This document shows, piece by piece, positions 53,012-61,985 of a DNA stretch of 64,000 bases. Under the pieces are notes generated by a model that saw only the letters and a list, made by a program, of their open reading frames with translations, was not told the DNA's origin and ran no database searches. Made by a program: the position numbers and the translations under genes. How positions within the stretch are numbered: the stretch's first letter is position 1; the number at the start of each line of letters is the position of its first letter. The stretch is from Helicobacter_F equorum (GTDB lineage: Bacteria > Campylobacterota > Campylobacteria > Campylobacterales > Helicobacteraceae): positions 1 through 64,000 of the forward strand of contig NZ_JBHRZM010000004.1 of assembly GCF_042649585.1 (NCBI RefSeq). The letters are read 5' to 3'.

Positions 53012-53745
53012 TTGGCATTTGTTGTATGCACAAGTTGGTATTTTAGTTCAGCAAGTTGCCAGTCTTGTGATGTATCTATGTCTTGAGCATACAAAGGATT
53101 TAGGATAAGAGCGCGAGAATGTGGGGCAAATATGGGTATTTGTTGCATAAAATTCAAAGCCTTAGCAAAATAAAATTGCCCTGCATCATAATAAAGTGGC
53201 GCGAGATCTTGGGATCGTGTCTTTTCAAATTGTGGATATAAAAGTGTAGGAGCAAATGCCTCTTCTTGTGTGGTGGTATGTGTATGAGTAGGTAGCGAGA
53301 TAGAATCTAGCCTAAAACTTCGCCAAGGGCTATGTGTATATTCAAGTGCTCCAAACACATAACGCACATTATGATCTTTGCAAAGTATGGTATAAGCTTG
53401 TGTGAGTGCGTGTGTAGGCAAAAGTGGCGTGGTTGGATACAAGCAACAAACCATATCAAGATCTTGGGCTTGTTGCATTTGCAAGGCGTGTGCTATGACT
53501 GGAAGTGTGGGTGTGTGGTCATCACTTAAGTGTTGTGGGCGCATAAATGGCACTTTCGCGCCATATTGTATAGCGATAGTAGCGATTTCTTCTGAATCCG
53601 TGCTTACAATCACTTCATCAAAAATTTCGCTTTGTATGGCATTTTGGATTGCATAGGCTATGATAGGCTTACCACAAAAAGGTTTAGTGTTTTTGTATGG
53701 AATTCGCTTTGAGCCTCCTCTAGCTGGAATGATGGCGAGATTCAT
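53008..53745 (-). CDS. pseF: Pseudaminic acid cytidylyltransferase
   Basis: Activates pseudaminic acid as CMP-Pse for the flagellin glycosyltransferase. The 245-residue CMP-sugar synthetase has IIPARGGSKRIPYKN, STDSEEIATIA and CCLYPTTPLL. It starts on the base next to the flgH stop, so it is translated from the flgH message. Confidence 0.93.
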   Translation of the reverse strand: MNLAIIPARGGSKRIPYKNTKPFCGKPIIAYAIQNAIQSEIFDEVIVSTDSEEIATIAIQYGAKVPFMRPQHLSDDHTPTLPVIAHALQMQQAQDLDMVCCLYPTTPLLPTHALTQAYTILCKDHNVRYVFGALEYTHSPWRSFRLDSISLPTHTHTTTQEEAFAPTLLYPQFEKTRSQDLAPLYYDAGQFYFAKALNFMQQIPIFAPHSRALILNPLYAQDIDTSQDWQLAELKYQLVHTTNAK

Positions 53746-54456
53746 CTAAAATGGCCACACACTCTCGATTCCATCACTCACTGGATTTTTGCTACGCGTT
53801 TGGCTGATAGGTCCTACAGATCGGTAGGCGATTTTAGCATCGGCAAGATAGCGACTTTGGATGGTGTTGTTTTTTTCTACATCGTATGGACGCACCACGC
53901 CACTCACTTGTAGAATTTGTTTTTCTCCATCAACTAAGATCTCTTTTTGTCCTGCAATAAAATAATTACCATTCTCTAGCACTTTGATGATGCGTGCAGT
54001 GATAGTAGCGTTAATCGCATCGGTATGACTTTGATTGCCACCACCAGTAAAGTTTGTCGTGTTGTTGGCTTTGGTGAGAGTGTAGGCGCTTTGGTTGTTG
54101 AGTTCTTGAGCGATTTTTTGTTGTTCTTCATCGGCACCACCATATTGTATGCTAGGAGGTGTAACAACACCGCCACTTGTTCCATTATAGGCTTTGTTGG
54201 TTGTGAAATTTGCTGTTGCATTTTCTTCAATAATCACAGTGATAAGATCATCAGGTTTCATCGCCCTTCTATCGGCAAAGAGTGGTCTATCACCTGTGCC
54301 AAATAAACTTCCTGCGCGCGGAATGTCTGGGATAAATTCTTGAGAGGGAGATTCTTCGACATAGTTTGGAATCTCATTAAAATCAATATCCGCATCAAAT
54401 GCATATGCTAGAGTTACAAATCCGCACATTCCTATCCACAATACTATGTTTTTCAT
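53746..54456 (-). CDS. flgH: Flagellar L-ring protein FlgH
   Basis: A 236-residue outer-membrane ring component around the flagellar rod. A signal peptide (to about residue 19) lacks an obvious lipobox Cys at the usual place. RRAMKPDDLITVIIEENATA is the FlgH core, with IIKVLENGNYFIAGQKEI and VSGVVRPYDVEKNNTI in the ring domain. ATG 54456 is seven bases after AAAGG (54459 is also possible). Heads the leftward flgH-pseF-pseG-pseHI operon behind a sigma-54 site. Confidence 0.92.
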   Translation of the reverse strand: MKNIVLWIGMCGFVTLAYAFDADIDFNEIPNYVEESPSQEFIPDIPRAGSLFGTGDRPLFADRRAMKPDDLITVIIEENATANFTTNKAYNGTSGGVVTPPSIQYGGADEEQQKIAQELNNQSAYTLTKANNTTNFTGGGNQSHTDAINATITARIIKVLENGNYFIAGQKEILVDGEKQILQVSGVVRPYDVEKNNTIQSRYLADAKIAYRSVGPISQTRSKNPVSDGIESVWPF

Positions 54457-54484
54457 CATCAAACCTTTGTGTTTTTTGTGACAA

Positions 54485-54500
54485 AAGCAAAGGATATTCC
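54485..54500 (-). promoter_or_regulatory. Sigma-54 (RpoN) promoter of the flgH-pse operon
   Basis: Reading leftwards, GGAATATCCTTTGCTT has GG and GC separated by exactly ten bases and matches the Campylobacter/Helicobacter RpoN pattern GGAA-N6-TTGCTT. It lies in the 48-base gap between ybeY and flgH, about 29 bases before the flgH ATG. Confidence 0.8.
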
Positions 54501-54506
54501 CTTTTG

Positions 54507-54977
54507 TTATGAATCTTGTGTGCGTTCTATGAGACTTTTTGGGAGTTTAAAGAATGTAATCCATCGACACTCTTGTTGTCTGTGTTCGCCATTATCAATC
54601 TCATGATCAAAACCAAAAATATGCAACAAAGCGTGGATAAAGAGTAGATATAACTCATCTTCTAGGCTATGCCCTAAGTTTGTGGCTACTGCATCAGCCA
54701 TTTGGGCATTAAGCACCACAGAACCTATGCTTAGCATACATTCTGCAGGTGCATATACAAAATCTACATCCAAAGGAAATGAAAGCACATCTGTAGGCTT
54801 ATTTTGATCGCGGTGTGTTGCATTAATCTCTTGGATTTGGGTTGAATCTGTGATGAGAATTTCTACGCAAAGATGAGAGACTAGGTTTGGTTTATAGGCT
54901 TTAGCAAGGGCTAAAAAAATCTCATCAAACTTAAGTGAATCTAGTGTATATGAGCTTAGGTTTTGTATTTCTAGCAT
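54507..54977 (-). CDS. ybeY: Endoribonuclease YbeY (rRNA maturation factor)
   Basis: A 156-residue zinc metalloprotein for 16S rRNA 3'-end processing. The diagnostic HALLHIFGFDHE (H-x3-H-x5-H zinc motif) and DVLSFPLDVD are present. It lies just upstream of the sigma-54 promoter and is divergent from speA. Confidence 0.92.
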   Translation of the reverse strand: MLEIQNLSSYTLDSLKFDEIFLALAKAYKPNLVSHLCVEILITDSTQIQEINATHRDQNKPTDVLSFPLDVDFVYAPAECMLSIGSVVLNAQMADAVATNLGHSLEDELYLLFIHALLHIFGFDHEIDNGEHRQQECRWITFFKLPKSLIERTQDS

Positions 54978-55048
54978 AGCTACTCCTTAGTGATTAAGAA
55001 TATTCAATCTTTGGGTATGTTTTTGGTGCATTATATCTTTATCTTTTG

Positions 55049-55054
55049 TATAAT
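55049..55054 (+). promoter_or_regulatory. -10 element of the speA operon
   Basis: A perfect TATAAT in TTGTATAATGTG, an extended -10 form, lies 35 bases before the speA ATG. Confidence 0.55.
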
Positions 55055-55088
55055 GTGAGTTTAGAATCTAGATTTGTAAGGTGTAGTT

Positions 55089-56939
55089 ATGGTGGATTAT
55101 GGCATCAACTTTTGGGCTAATGGCGATTTTTTTATCGATGATGGGCAAGTAAAAATTAATCACAAAAGCAAACCCGCATTAATACAAATCGTGCAAGAGA
55201 TTCGTGAAAAGGGCTATCGAGGTCCATTACTACTACGTTTTCCTCATCTTATTAAAAATCAGATTTGCAAAGTTTTTACAGCATTTGAGCGTGCTATTGC
55301 AGAATATAATTATCAAGGGAATTTTAAGGCAGTTTTCCCCCTCAAGGTCAATCAAATGCCACATTTTGTCTTGCCACTTGTAGAGCAAAGTGCAGATAAA
55401 TGTTATGGATTAGAGGCAGGGAGTAAGCCAGAGCTTATTTTGGCGATGGCGTATGCTAACAAAAATACACCTATTACTATTAATGGCTTTAAGGATCGAG
55501 AGATGATTTCTCTTGGCTTTATTGCGGCAAATATGAAGCACGATATTACAATTACTATTGAGGGATTAAACGAATTAGAAACAATCATTGATGTTGCCAA
55601 AGAAATGGGCGAACCTTATCCCAAAATAGGACTTAGAATCCGCCTTCATAGCAGTGGTATAGGTGTGTGGGCAAAAAGTGGTGGAATTTATTCGAAATTT
55701 GGCTTAACTTCCACGGAGCTTTTAGAGGCGCTTAATATGCTTGAGTGGCATGATCTTTTAGATAGATTTACCATGATTCATTTTCACATTGGTAGTCAAA
55801 TGAGTGATATTTTGCCTCTTAAAAAAGCCTTGAGAGAGGCTGGAAACATTTATGCCGAACTTCGCAAAAAAGGCGCTAAGAATCTAAGTTGCGTGAATAT
55901 CGGTGGTGGTTTAGCGGTGGAATATACCCAACACGAGAATGAGAATAATCGCAATTATACACTTGAAGAATTTAGCGGTGATGTGGTGTTTTCATTGCGT
56001 GAAATTGCAAAAAATAAAAACGAGAAAGAACCTGATATTTTTATAGAATCTGGGCGTTTTATCGCCGCTAATCACGCGGTTTTGGTCGCACCTGTGCTAG
56101 AGTTACTTTCCCAAGAATATGATGAAGAGGCACTTAAGCTAAAAGATTCCAATCCACCACTTATTCAAGAGCTTTATGATCTCTATGAGAGCGTGAGTGA
56201 AAAAACCGCGATTGAATACTTGCACGATAGCTTCGATCATATGGAATCTTTGCTGACTTTATTTGATTTGGGATATATTGATTTGCAAGATCGTAGTAAT
56301 ACCGAAGTGTTGGTGCATCTCATCATCAAAAAAGTCATCAAACTCCTTAAACATAAAAATCATAATGAGATCATTGCTATTCAAGAACAAGTGCAAGAAC
56401 GCTATTTACTAAATTGTAGCTTCTTCCAAAGCTTGCCCGATTATTGGGGATTGGGACAAAATTTTCCCGTAATGCCTCTTGATAGATTAAATCGCCGGCC
56501 AACAAGGAGTGCGAGTTTATGGGATATTACTTGTGATAGCGATGGGGAAGTGGCATTTGATGCAAGTAAGCCGTTGTATTTGCACGATGTTGATGTAACC
56601 AAAGAGGAATATTTTTTAGGATTTTTTCTTGTTGGAGCGTATCAAGAGGTGTTAGGTATGCGACATAATCTTTTTACACATCCTACAGAATTTAGCGTTG
56701 TATTTGATGATGATCTCAATAAAGGCTATGAACTTTGCAATCTTTTGGAAGCTCAAACTATTCTTGATGTGCTTGATGATTTGGACTATGATACCAAAGA
56801 GATTGAGCGAATCCTAAAGCAATATATCGAGGAAAATCAGGACTTAGATTCAGATAGCAAAAAAGAGGTGTTGGGACGCTTATATGTTATGCTTAGTGAA
56901 AATGGCTATCTCCGCACTATTAGTATCAAAAAGGGCTAG
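55089..56939 (+). CDS. speA: Biosynthetic arginine decarboxylase
   Basis: Makes agmatine from arginine for polyamine synthesis. The 616-residue PLP enzyme has AVFPLKVNQMPHFV with the cofactor Lys, IHFHIGSQMSDI, VNIGGGLAVEYT and FIESGRFIAANHAVLV. The length fits the family (about 615-660). A spaced start context follows TATAAT; cysE begins one base after the stop. Confidence 0.95.
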   Translation: MVDYGINFWANGDFFIDDGQVKINHKSKPALIQIVQEIREKGYRGPLLLRFPHLIKNQICKVFTAFERAIAEYNYQGNFKAVFPLKVNQMPHFVLPLVEQSADKCYGLEAGSKPELILAMAYANKNTPITINGFKDREMISLGFIAANMKHDITITIEGLNELETIIDVAKEMGEPYPKIGLRIRLHSSGIGVWAKSGGIYSKFGLTSTELLEALNMLEWHDLLDRFTMIHFHIGSQMSDILPLKKALREAGNIYAELRKKGAKNLSCVNIGGGLAVEYTQHENENNRNYTLEEFSGDVVFSLREIAKNKNEKEPDIFIESGRFIAANHAVLVAPVLELLSQEYDEEALKLKDSNPPLIQELYDLYESVSEKTAIEYLHDSFDHMESLLTLFDLGYIDLQDRSNTEVLVHLIIKKVIKLLKHKNHNEIIAIQEQVQERYLLNCSFFQSLPDYWGLGQNFPVMPLDRLNRRPTRSASLWDITCDSDGEVAFDASKPLYLHDVDVTKEEYFLGFFLVGAYQEVLGMRHNLFTHPTEFSVVFDDDLNKGYELCNLLEAQTILDVLDDLDYDTKEIERILKQYIEENQDLDSDSKKEVLGRLYVMLSENGYLRTISIKKG

Positions 56940-56940
56940 T

Positions 56941-57639
56941 ATGCAAGAGCGTAGTTTGTGGCAACTCATCAGAGAGGATTTTGGTGTTGTGAGGTTGCGT
57001 GATCCTGCGCTAGAGAGCAGAATCGAATTGTTTTTTTATCCGGGTGTGATTGCACTCGTGCATTATAGAGTGGCACATTGGTTGTATGTGCGTGGATTTC
57101 GGAGGTTAGCGCGCGTGCTTATGGGGATTACGGGCTTTATTACCAATGTTGATATTCACCCAGAAGCAAAGATCGGTAGGCGCGTTTTTATTGATCATGC
57201 TATTGGTGTGGTGATCGGACAAACATCGATTATAGGCGATGATGTAACGATTTATCAAGGTGTGAGTTTAGGTGGGGTGAGTTTGGATAAGGTCAAGCGC
57301 CATCCTACCATAGAAAATGGCGTTGTAATTGGGGCTGGAGCAAAAGTGTTGGGTGATATTACTATAGGGGCAAATGCAAAGATTGGTGCAAATTCTGTGG
57401 TTATACGCGATGTCCCACCTGAATGCACAGCAGTGGGTATACCTGCACGCGTGATTGTCAAGGGTAGATCTAAAGAAGCAAGTGCGGCAAATAAACTTCC
57501 AGATATTGATAGAGTGCTTTTTGAGTATTTGTGTAAGCGTTTGCAGATTCTAGAGCAGACAAGCTCCAAAGACTGCGCTAAAGAGCTTGAGAATCTGAAT
57601 GCGTTGTATAAGCAATTTTTAGAGTCGCTAAAATCTTAG
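56941..57639 (+). CDS. cysE: Serine O-acetyltransferase
   Basis: First step of cysteine synthesis. The 232-residue protein has the CysE N-terminal helices and a left-handed beta-helix (GRRVFIDHAIGVVIGQTSII, then hexapeptide repeats to residue 170, ending AVGIPARVI). ATG at 56941 directly follows the speA stop; the upstream open frame is internal to speA. Confidence 0.94.
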   Translation: MQERSLWQLIREDFGVVRLRDPALESRIELFFYPGVIALVHYRVAHWLYVRGFRRLARVLMGITGFITNVDIHPEAKIGRRVFIDHAIGVVIGQTSIIGDDVTIYQGVSLGGVSLDKVKRHPTIENGVVIGAGAKVLGDITIGANAKIGANSVVIRDVPPECTAVGIPARVIVKGRSKEASAANKLPDIDRVLFEYLCKRLQILEQTSSKDCAKELENLNALYKQFLESLKS

Positions 57640-57647
57640 GAAATGCA

Positions 57648-58070
57648 ATGCAGACATATCAAGTGAGAATCTATTTTGAGGACACAGATTGTGGCGGGAT
57701 TGTCTATCACACAAATTATATCAAATATTGCGAACGCGCACGAAGCGAGATATTTTTTGCCAACACTATGCAGCCATATAGTGGAAATTGTGGTTTTGTG
57801 GTTAGCGATTTGGAGGCAAAATTTTATGCAAGCGCTAAGTTAGGCGATCTACTAGAGGTGCGATCGGAAGTGTTGTGGATGAGACAGACTTCTGTGTGTC
57901 TTAGACAAGATATATACAGAATAGCTCAAGGGCATAATACATCTAGTTTTTCGCCTGTAATACAAGATCGTATCTTTGGTATGGAGGTAACACTTGCATT
58001 TGTTAATATTACCCATCAAAAGATTACCAAGATTCCAGATGAATTTGTAAAATTATTGCAAGGAGTGTAA
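57648..58070 (+). CDS. YbgC/FadM family acyl-CoA thioesterase
   Basis: A 140-residue hot-dog fold thioesterase. RIYFEDTDCGGIVYHTNYIKY carries the catalytic Asp of the YbgC group, with CERARSEIFF following. It ends one base before the next gene. Probably hydrolyses acyl-CoA or acyl-ACP; substrate length is not clear. Confidence 0.88.
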   Translation: MQTYQVRIYFEDTDCGGIVYHTNYIKYCERARSEIFFANTMQPYSGNCGFVVSDLEAKFYASAKLGDLLEVRSEVLWMRQTSVCLRQDIYRIAQGHNTSSFSPVIQDRIFGMEVTLAFVNITHQKITKIPDEFVKLLQGV

Positions 58071-58340
58071 ATGCAGCACATTCATAATGATTTAGAGCAA
58101 ACCCCACAGATTGTATATCCTACTTTGTGGGAGTATGTTGTGATTGGTAGAGATGAAACACAGGTGCAAAATACCATTTTTGAAACTATTAACACTCCTT
58201 ATAAGATTACAAAAACTCGTTTTTCTCATGGTGGAAAATTCGTGAGTGTGCATATCAAACTCGAAGTAGATTCTCAAGAGCAACGCGACAGGATTTTTAA
58301 CACCCTATCAAAACACCAACACATCACAATGGTTATATAA
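58071..58340 (+). CDS. DUF493 family protein (YbeD-like)
   Basis: An 89-residue small alpha/beta protein. The pattern FPTLWEYVVIG-like start (YPTLWEYVVIGRDE), a central KTRFSHGGKFVSVHI and a final YxxxSxHxxIxxVI match the DUF493/YbeD family of unknown function. It lies between the thioesterase and mqnA with overlapping or adjoining ends. Confidence 0.8.
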   Translation: MQHIHNDLEQTPQIVYPTLWEYVVIGRDETQVQNTIFETINTPYKITKTRFSHGGKFVSVHIKLEVDSQEQRDRIFNTLSKHQHITMVI

Positions 58341-59032
58341 TGCGTTTTGGAAAAATTGCATATCTTAATCTTTTGCCTTTTGATGTGTGTATCAAAGCCT
58401 ATCCATTACCCTCATATATGAAAAAGTGTATTGCACTTAAAAAATCCTTTCCCTCAAAGCTCAATCAAGATTTCTTGTTTAGGCGCATTGATGCGGGATT
58501 TATCTCATCGATTGCTGGTTATGCATCACATTATAAGCATAAGGTATGCCCTAGCGGTATCATCGCCAAAGGTGCAGTATGGAGCGTGATTGTCAAAAAA
58601 GGTAGTGGTTTTGATTACCAATCTGATACTTCCAATGTGCTTTCGCAAGTTTTGGGGTTGCAAGGTGAAGTGCTTATCGGTGATAGAGCGCTTAGGTTTA
58701 GATATAATGGCGGTGAATTTGAAGATATGGGAGAAAAATGGTGGGATCGCACTAATCTACCTTTTGTTTTTGGGCGTTTGTGTTTTAGTAGTTATGGAGA
58801 GCTTTTGGGGCGTATTAGCAAGGCATTTAATAAGCGTTATGGCACTAAACACAAGAAGATTCCTCATTATATGCTTATGGCAGCCTCGCATAGGAGTGGG
58901 ATAGAATCTTGGTATATTTTAGAGTATTTGGATCATATTTTTTATCCCATAGGACCAAAGGAACAAAGAGGCTTAGAGCGATTTTATCGACAAGTGCGTT
59001 TGAAGCGCATCAAACGCCCACATAGATTCTAA
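58340..59032 (+). CDS. mqnA: Chorismate dehydratase MqnA (futalosine menaquinone pathway)
   Basis: First step of the futalosine route to menaquinone used by Helicobacter. The 230-residue periplasmic-binding-protein-like enzyme begins RFGKIAYLNLLPFDVCIKA, has RIDAGFISSIAGYAS and LIGDRALRF and ends in a basic tail. It overlaps the previous stop by one base. The 86-base gap to the convergent obg has no clear feature. Confidence 0.88.
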   Translation: MRFGKIAYLNLLPFDVCIKAYPLPSYMKKCIALKKSFPSKLNQDFLFRRIDAGFISSIAGYASHYKHKVCPSGIIAKGAVWSVIVKKGSGFDYQSDTSNVLSQVLGLQGEVLIGDRALRFRYNGGEFEDMGEKWWDRTNLPFVFGRLCFSSYGELLGRISKAFNKRYGTKHKKIPHYMLMAASHRSGIESWYILEYLDHIFYPIGPKEQRGLERFYRQVRLKRIKRPHRF

Positions 59033-59118
59033 AAAACTAAGCCAAATATATCCTTACATACCGCTTTACTCTTTGTAGTGAAAGTGAGTCTTACCCAAAA
59101 TACTAGTACTTAGGGGTT

Positions 59119-60114
59119 TTATGTAGAGTTTGATTGTAGGGCTTCAAAAAGTGCAAAAACAAGTTCTTTGATCCCTTGATGTGCCACAGCTGAAATGGGT
59201 AGGATAAAATGTGGTGTATGTGAAGCACAAAGGGATTGGAGTGAATCTAGCTCTGGTGTATGCACATCGCATTTGCTAATCACAATTCCAAAATTTCTCT
59301 GACTTAAGGCAGGGGAAAAATTCTCAAGTTCTCGCACTAGATTTATGTATTGTGTGTAAATACCCATTTCTCTTGCACTATCAAGCACAAAAAGCAAAAA
59401 TTTTGTGCGTTCAATATGTTTCAGGAATCTTAATCCCAATCCCTTGCCCTCACTCGCACCCTCGATGATTCCCGGAATATCTGCCATTACAAAAGAATGC
59501 AATTCATCAACATCCACTACCCCCAAGTGCGGTGTGATTGTGGTAAATTCATAGTTAGCAATTTCTGGTTTTGCATTAGAGAGTGTTGAGATAAGCGTGG
59601 ATTTGCCCACATTTGGGTAGCCCACAAGCCCAACATCAGCGATAAGCTTGAGTTCTAGGCGGATATGTAGCTCTTTTCCCGGGATACCTTTTTGAGCATG
59701 TGTGGGGGCTTGATTGCGTGCGGTTTTAAATCGTGCGTTGCCTAATCCACCCTTACCACCCTCTAGGAGTTTTACACGCATTGTATTCTTGCCAAAATCC
59801 GCCAAAATCTCGCCACTATCAAAGTCTAGAATCTGCGTGCCAAGTGGCACTTTGATGACAAGATTCTCACCACTTTTTCCATTGCAATTACGTGGTGCGC
59901 CATTTGCACCATTTTGTGCGCGATAATGTTTTTTGCCACGAAAATTTGCTAAAGTGTGTGCATTTGGGTCTATTTCGATGATGACATCGCCACCCTTGCC
60001 GCCATCTCCGCCATCAGGTCCGCCTTGTATGACAAATTTTTCACGCAAAAAACTTACACCGCCAGCACCGCCATTACCAGAAAATACAAAAATATCAGCA
60101 CTATCGACAAACAT
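59119..60114 (-). CDS. obgE: GTPase Obg
   Basis: A 331-residue ribosome-associated GTPase. The glycine-rich Obg fold (residues 1-158, GGAGGVSFLREKFV and GPDGGDGGKGGDVI) precedes the G domain with GYPNVGKSTLIS (P-loop), DIPGIIEGAS (switch II) and SKCDVH as a variant of the usual NKxD guanine motif. It lacks the extra C-terminal domain of longer Obg proteins, as is usual for small ones. Confidence 0.95.
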   Translation of the reverse strand: MFVDSADIFVFSGNGGAGGVSFLREKFVIQGGPDGGDGGKGGDVIIEIDPNAHTLANFRGKKHYRAQNGANGAPRNCNGKSGENLVIKVPLGTQILDFDSGEILADFGKNTMRVKLLEGGKGGLGNARFKTARNQAPTHAQKGIPGKELHIRLELKLIADVGLVGYPNVGKSTLISTLSNAKPEIANYEFTTITPHLGVVDVDELHSFVMADIPGIIEGASEGKGLGLRFLKHIERTKFLLFVLDSAREMGIYTQYINLVRELENFSPALSQRNFGIVISKCDVHTPELDSLQSLCASHTPHFILPISAVAHQGIKELVFALFEALQSNST

Positions 60115-60224
60115 TATGAAATATCCTTAGATTCTATGAGAATATCAAGGAAATTGTAGCTTAAGATTCAAAAAATTGGGCTTAGGATAATCTATCAAAA
60201 GAGGCAAGAGAGTGATTTAAGTAT

Positions 60225-60246
60225 GCTAGAGGTAAGCACCTCTAGC
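60225..60246 (-). terminator. flaA terminator hairpin
   Basis: A perfect nine-bp stem (60225-60233 with 60238-60246) and a four-base loop lie 25 bases past the flaA stop on its strand. The following bases are only moderately T-rich. Confidence 0.65.
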
Positions 60247-60271
60247 AAAAAGTAAGGCATAATTCTTAAGA

Positions 60272-61858
60272 CTAGTTGAGAAGTCTTAAGATATTTTGCT
60301 GAACTGCATTAGCTTGAGAAAGTGCGTAACTTCCAGATTGAGCCAAGATATTTAGCTTACTAAATTCTGAGCTTTCAGCCGCAAAATCTACCTCTCTAAT
60401 TTGTGATTCAGCCGCTTTAACATTCACTTGAGTAACAGTGATGTTATTAACAGTGCTTACCATTTGTCCTTGAACAGAACCGAGGTCTGCACGGATTTTA
60501 TCGAGAATTTTTGTAGCAGATTCTGCGATATCCATTGTTACCATTGCACCTCTTAGAGAAGTTACACCTGCGCCAAGGTTTTTATCTTCTTTGACAAGTG
60601 TCCCATTGAAGTTACCACCAGAAGCTGAACGGATATCTCTGTCAAAAGAACCTGTTACATCACGCAAGTTCACAGTGGCTTCAGCAACTGTTTGGTTTGG
60701 GCTATAACCAGTCGCACTGATATTTGTCCCACTTATTACTATATCTCTTGCATCGGTTCTTACAAGTGAAAGGCGTCCAAGATTCCAGTTACCACCATTC
60801 TTGACATCTGCACCTGCAATAATATCTTTACCATCATTGACTTTTTCTATTGCAAGCACACCGGCAGTTTGTTGTCCTTGTGCATTACCTTGTTGGTTTT
60901 GCCCTTGTTGTGCTACTGCACCTGTTGTAGAGAATTGAATCCCACGACCATCGGTACTACGTAAATTCAAACGACCAAGGTTGTCTGTGTAAGCTTCTAC
61001 ACCTGTATCCATTGTAGTGGCATTGATAGCTTGCACCAAACGACCATCGCTATCGTTGTCTTTAATACCAACGATATCACCGATTGAGATTCCATTAAGG
61101 ATTACACCACCAAGGCTTCCTGCTTTGATAGCTTCATCTGAAGTTGTGATAACATTGGCAGTCGCACGCACACCCGTTTTATCAGAGTTTTTGTTGATAA
61201 CCTCTACAAGCGCTCCTAAACCTGTACCAGCAGATGAAGAGATTTTTACAGATTCAAACTCTACATCATTAACACCATCGACATTGACAAACTTCAACTG
61301 CACTTCACCAGTTGCTGTGACATTTTGACCTGTTTCGAGTCTCACTTGACCGATTTTGTTAGACACAGATGCACCAATGGATGCCTTAATAGTTTGGTTA
61401 GAGTAAGCACCTACTTGGAATTCTTTGTTAGAGAATGATCCAGAAAGTAATGCAAGACCATTGTAAGTAGTCGTATTACCGATATTATCCAAACCTTCGA
61501 TAAGGCGTTTAATGTCTGCTTGGATTGCCTGACGAGATTGTGTTGATTGCCCATCTTGTGCTGCTTGAACCGCTTTGACTTTGATTGTATCTAGGATTTT
61601 TAATTGTTCATCCATTGCTTTATCTGCAATTTGTATAATCCCCATGCCATCATTTGTGTTTCTGATTGCTTGGCCTAAGGCACTTGCTTGAGATCGCAAA
61701 CTATCGGCAATTGTCATACCTGAAGAGTCGTCTGCTGCCTTATTAATTCTAAGACCAGAACTCAACTTTTCAAGTGAGTTTTTCATATTGTATTGGGTGA
61801 ATGTCCCTTGAGCCGCCGCATTAAGCGCGTTAATGTTTGTATTGACTTGGAAAGCCAT
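60272..61858 (-). CDS. flaA: Flagellin A
   Basis: Major flagellar filament subunit, 528 residues. The conserved N-terminal D0/D1 (residues 1-150) and C-terminal D1/D0 (about 430-528) helices flank a variable domain. Residues 316-333 form a Gln/Gly/Asn-rich insert, making the protein longer than H. pylori FlaA (about 510). It lacks a signal peptide, as expected for type III export. AAGGAG precedes the ATG and a sigma-28 site lies upstream. Likely substrate for pseudaminic acid glycosylation. Confidence 0.96.
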   Translation of the reverse strand: MAFQVNTNINALNAAAQGTFTQYNMKNSLEKLSSGLRINKAADDSSGMTIADSLRSQASALGQAIRNTNDGMGIIQIADKAMDEQLKILDTIKVKAVQAAQDGQSTQSRQAIQADIKRLIEGLDNIGNTTTYNGLALLSGSFSNKEFQVGAYSNQTIKASIGASVSNKIGQVRLETGQNVTATGEVQLKFVNVDGVNDVEFESVKISSSAGTGLGALVEVINKNSDKTGVRATANVITTSDEAIKAGSLGGVILNGISIGDIVGIKDNDSDGRLVQAINATTMDTGVEAYTDNLGRLNLRSTDGRGIQFSTTGAVAQQGQNQQGNAQGQQTAGVLAIEKVNDGKDIIAGADVKNGGNWNLGRLSLVRTDARDIVISGTNISATGYSPNQTVAEATVNLRDVTGSFDRDIRSASGGNFNGTLVKEDKNLGAGVTSLRGAMVTMDIAESATKILDKIRADLGSVQGQMVSTVNNITVTQVNVKAAESQIREVDFAAESSEFSKLNILAQSGSYALSQANAVQQNILRLLN

Positions 61859-61911
61859 GATATACTCCTTTATGTATGTTTGCTTACACTTCCTTGTGCA
61901 AGTTACAAGCT

Positions 61912-61938
61912 AAATCGGATATGGGACAAATTTTTAAA
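61912..61938 (-). promoter_or_regulatory. Sigma-28 (FliA) promoter of flaA
   Basis: Reading leftwards, TTTA (61938-61935) and CCGATTT (61918-61912) with a 16-base spacer match the flagellin-type promoter. It lies about 54 bases before the flaA ATG, like the flaA promoter of H. pylori. Confidence 0.75.
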
Positions 61939-61949
61939 TATTTTTTTGG

Positions 61950-61955
61950 TAAAAT
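61950..61955 (+). promoter_or_regulatory. -10 element of the DegT-family gene
   Basis: TAAAAT in TTTTGGTAAAATTCC lies 30 bases before the ATG, in the divergent gap with flaA. Confidence 0.5.
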
Positions 61956-61985
61956 TCCCCAAATTTTGTCGGAACTAGGTGAGCG

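Noticed and set aside
59033..59118. A possible terminator between mqnA and obgE.
   Set aside because: Only imperfect short inverted pieces are visible; no stable stem with a T run can be supported.
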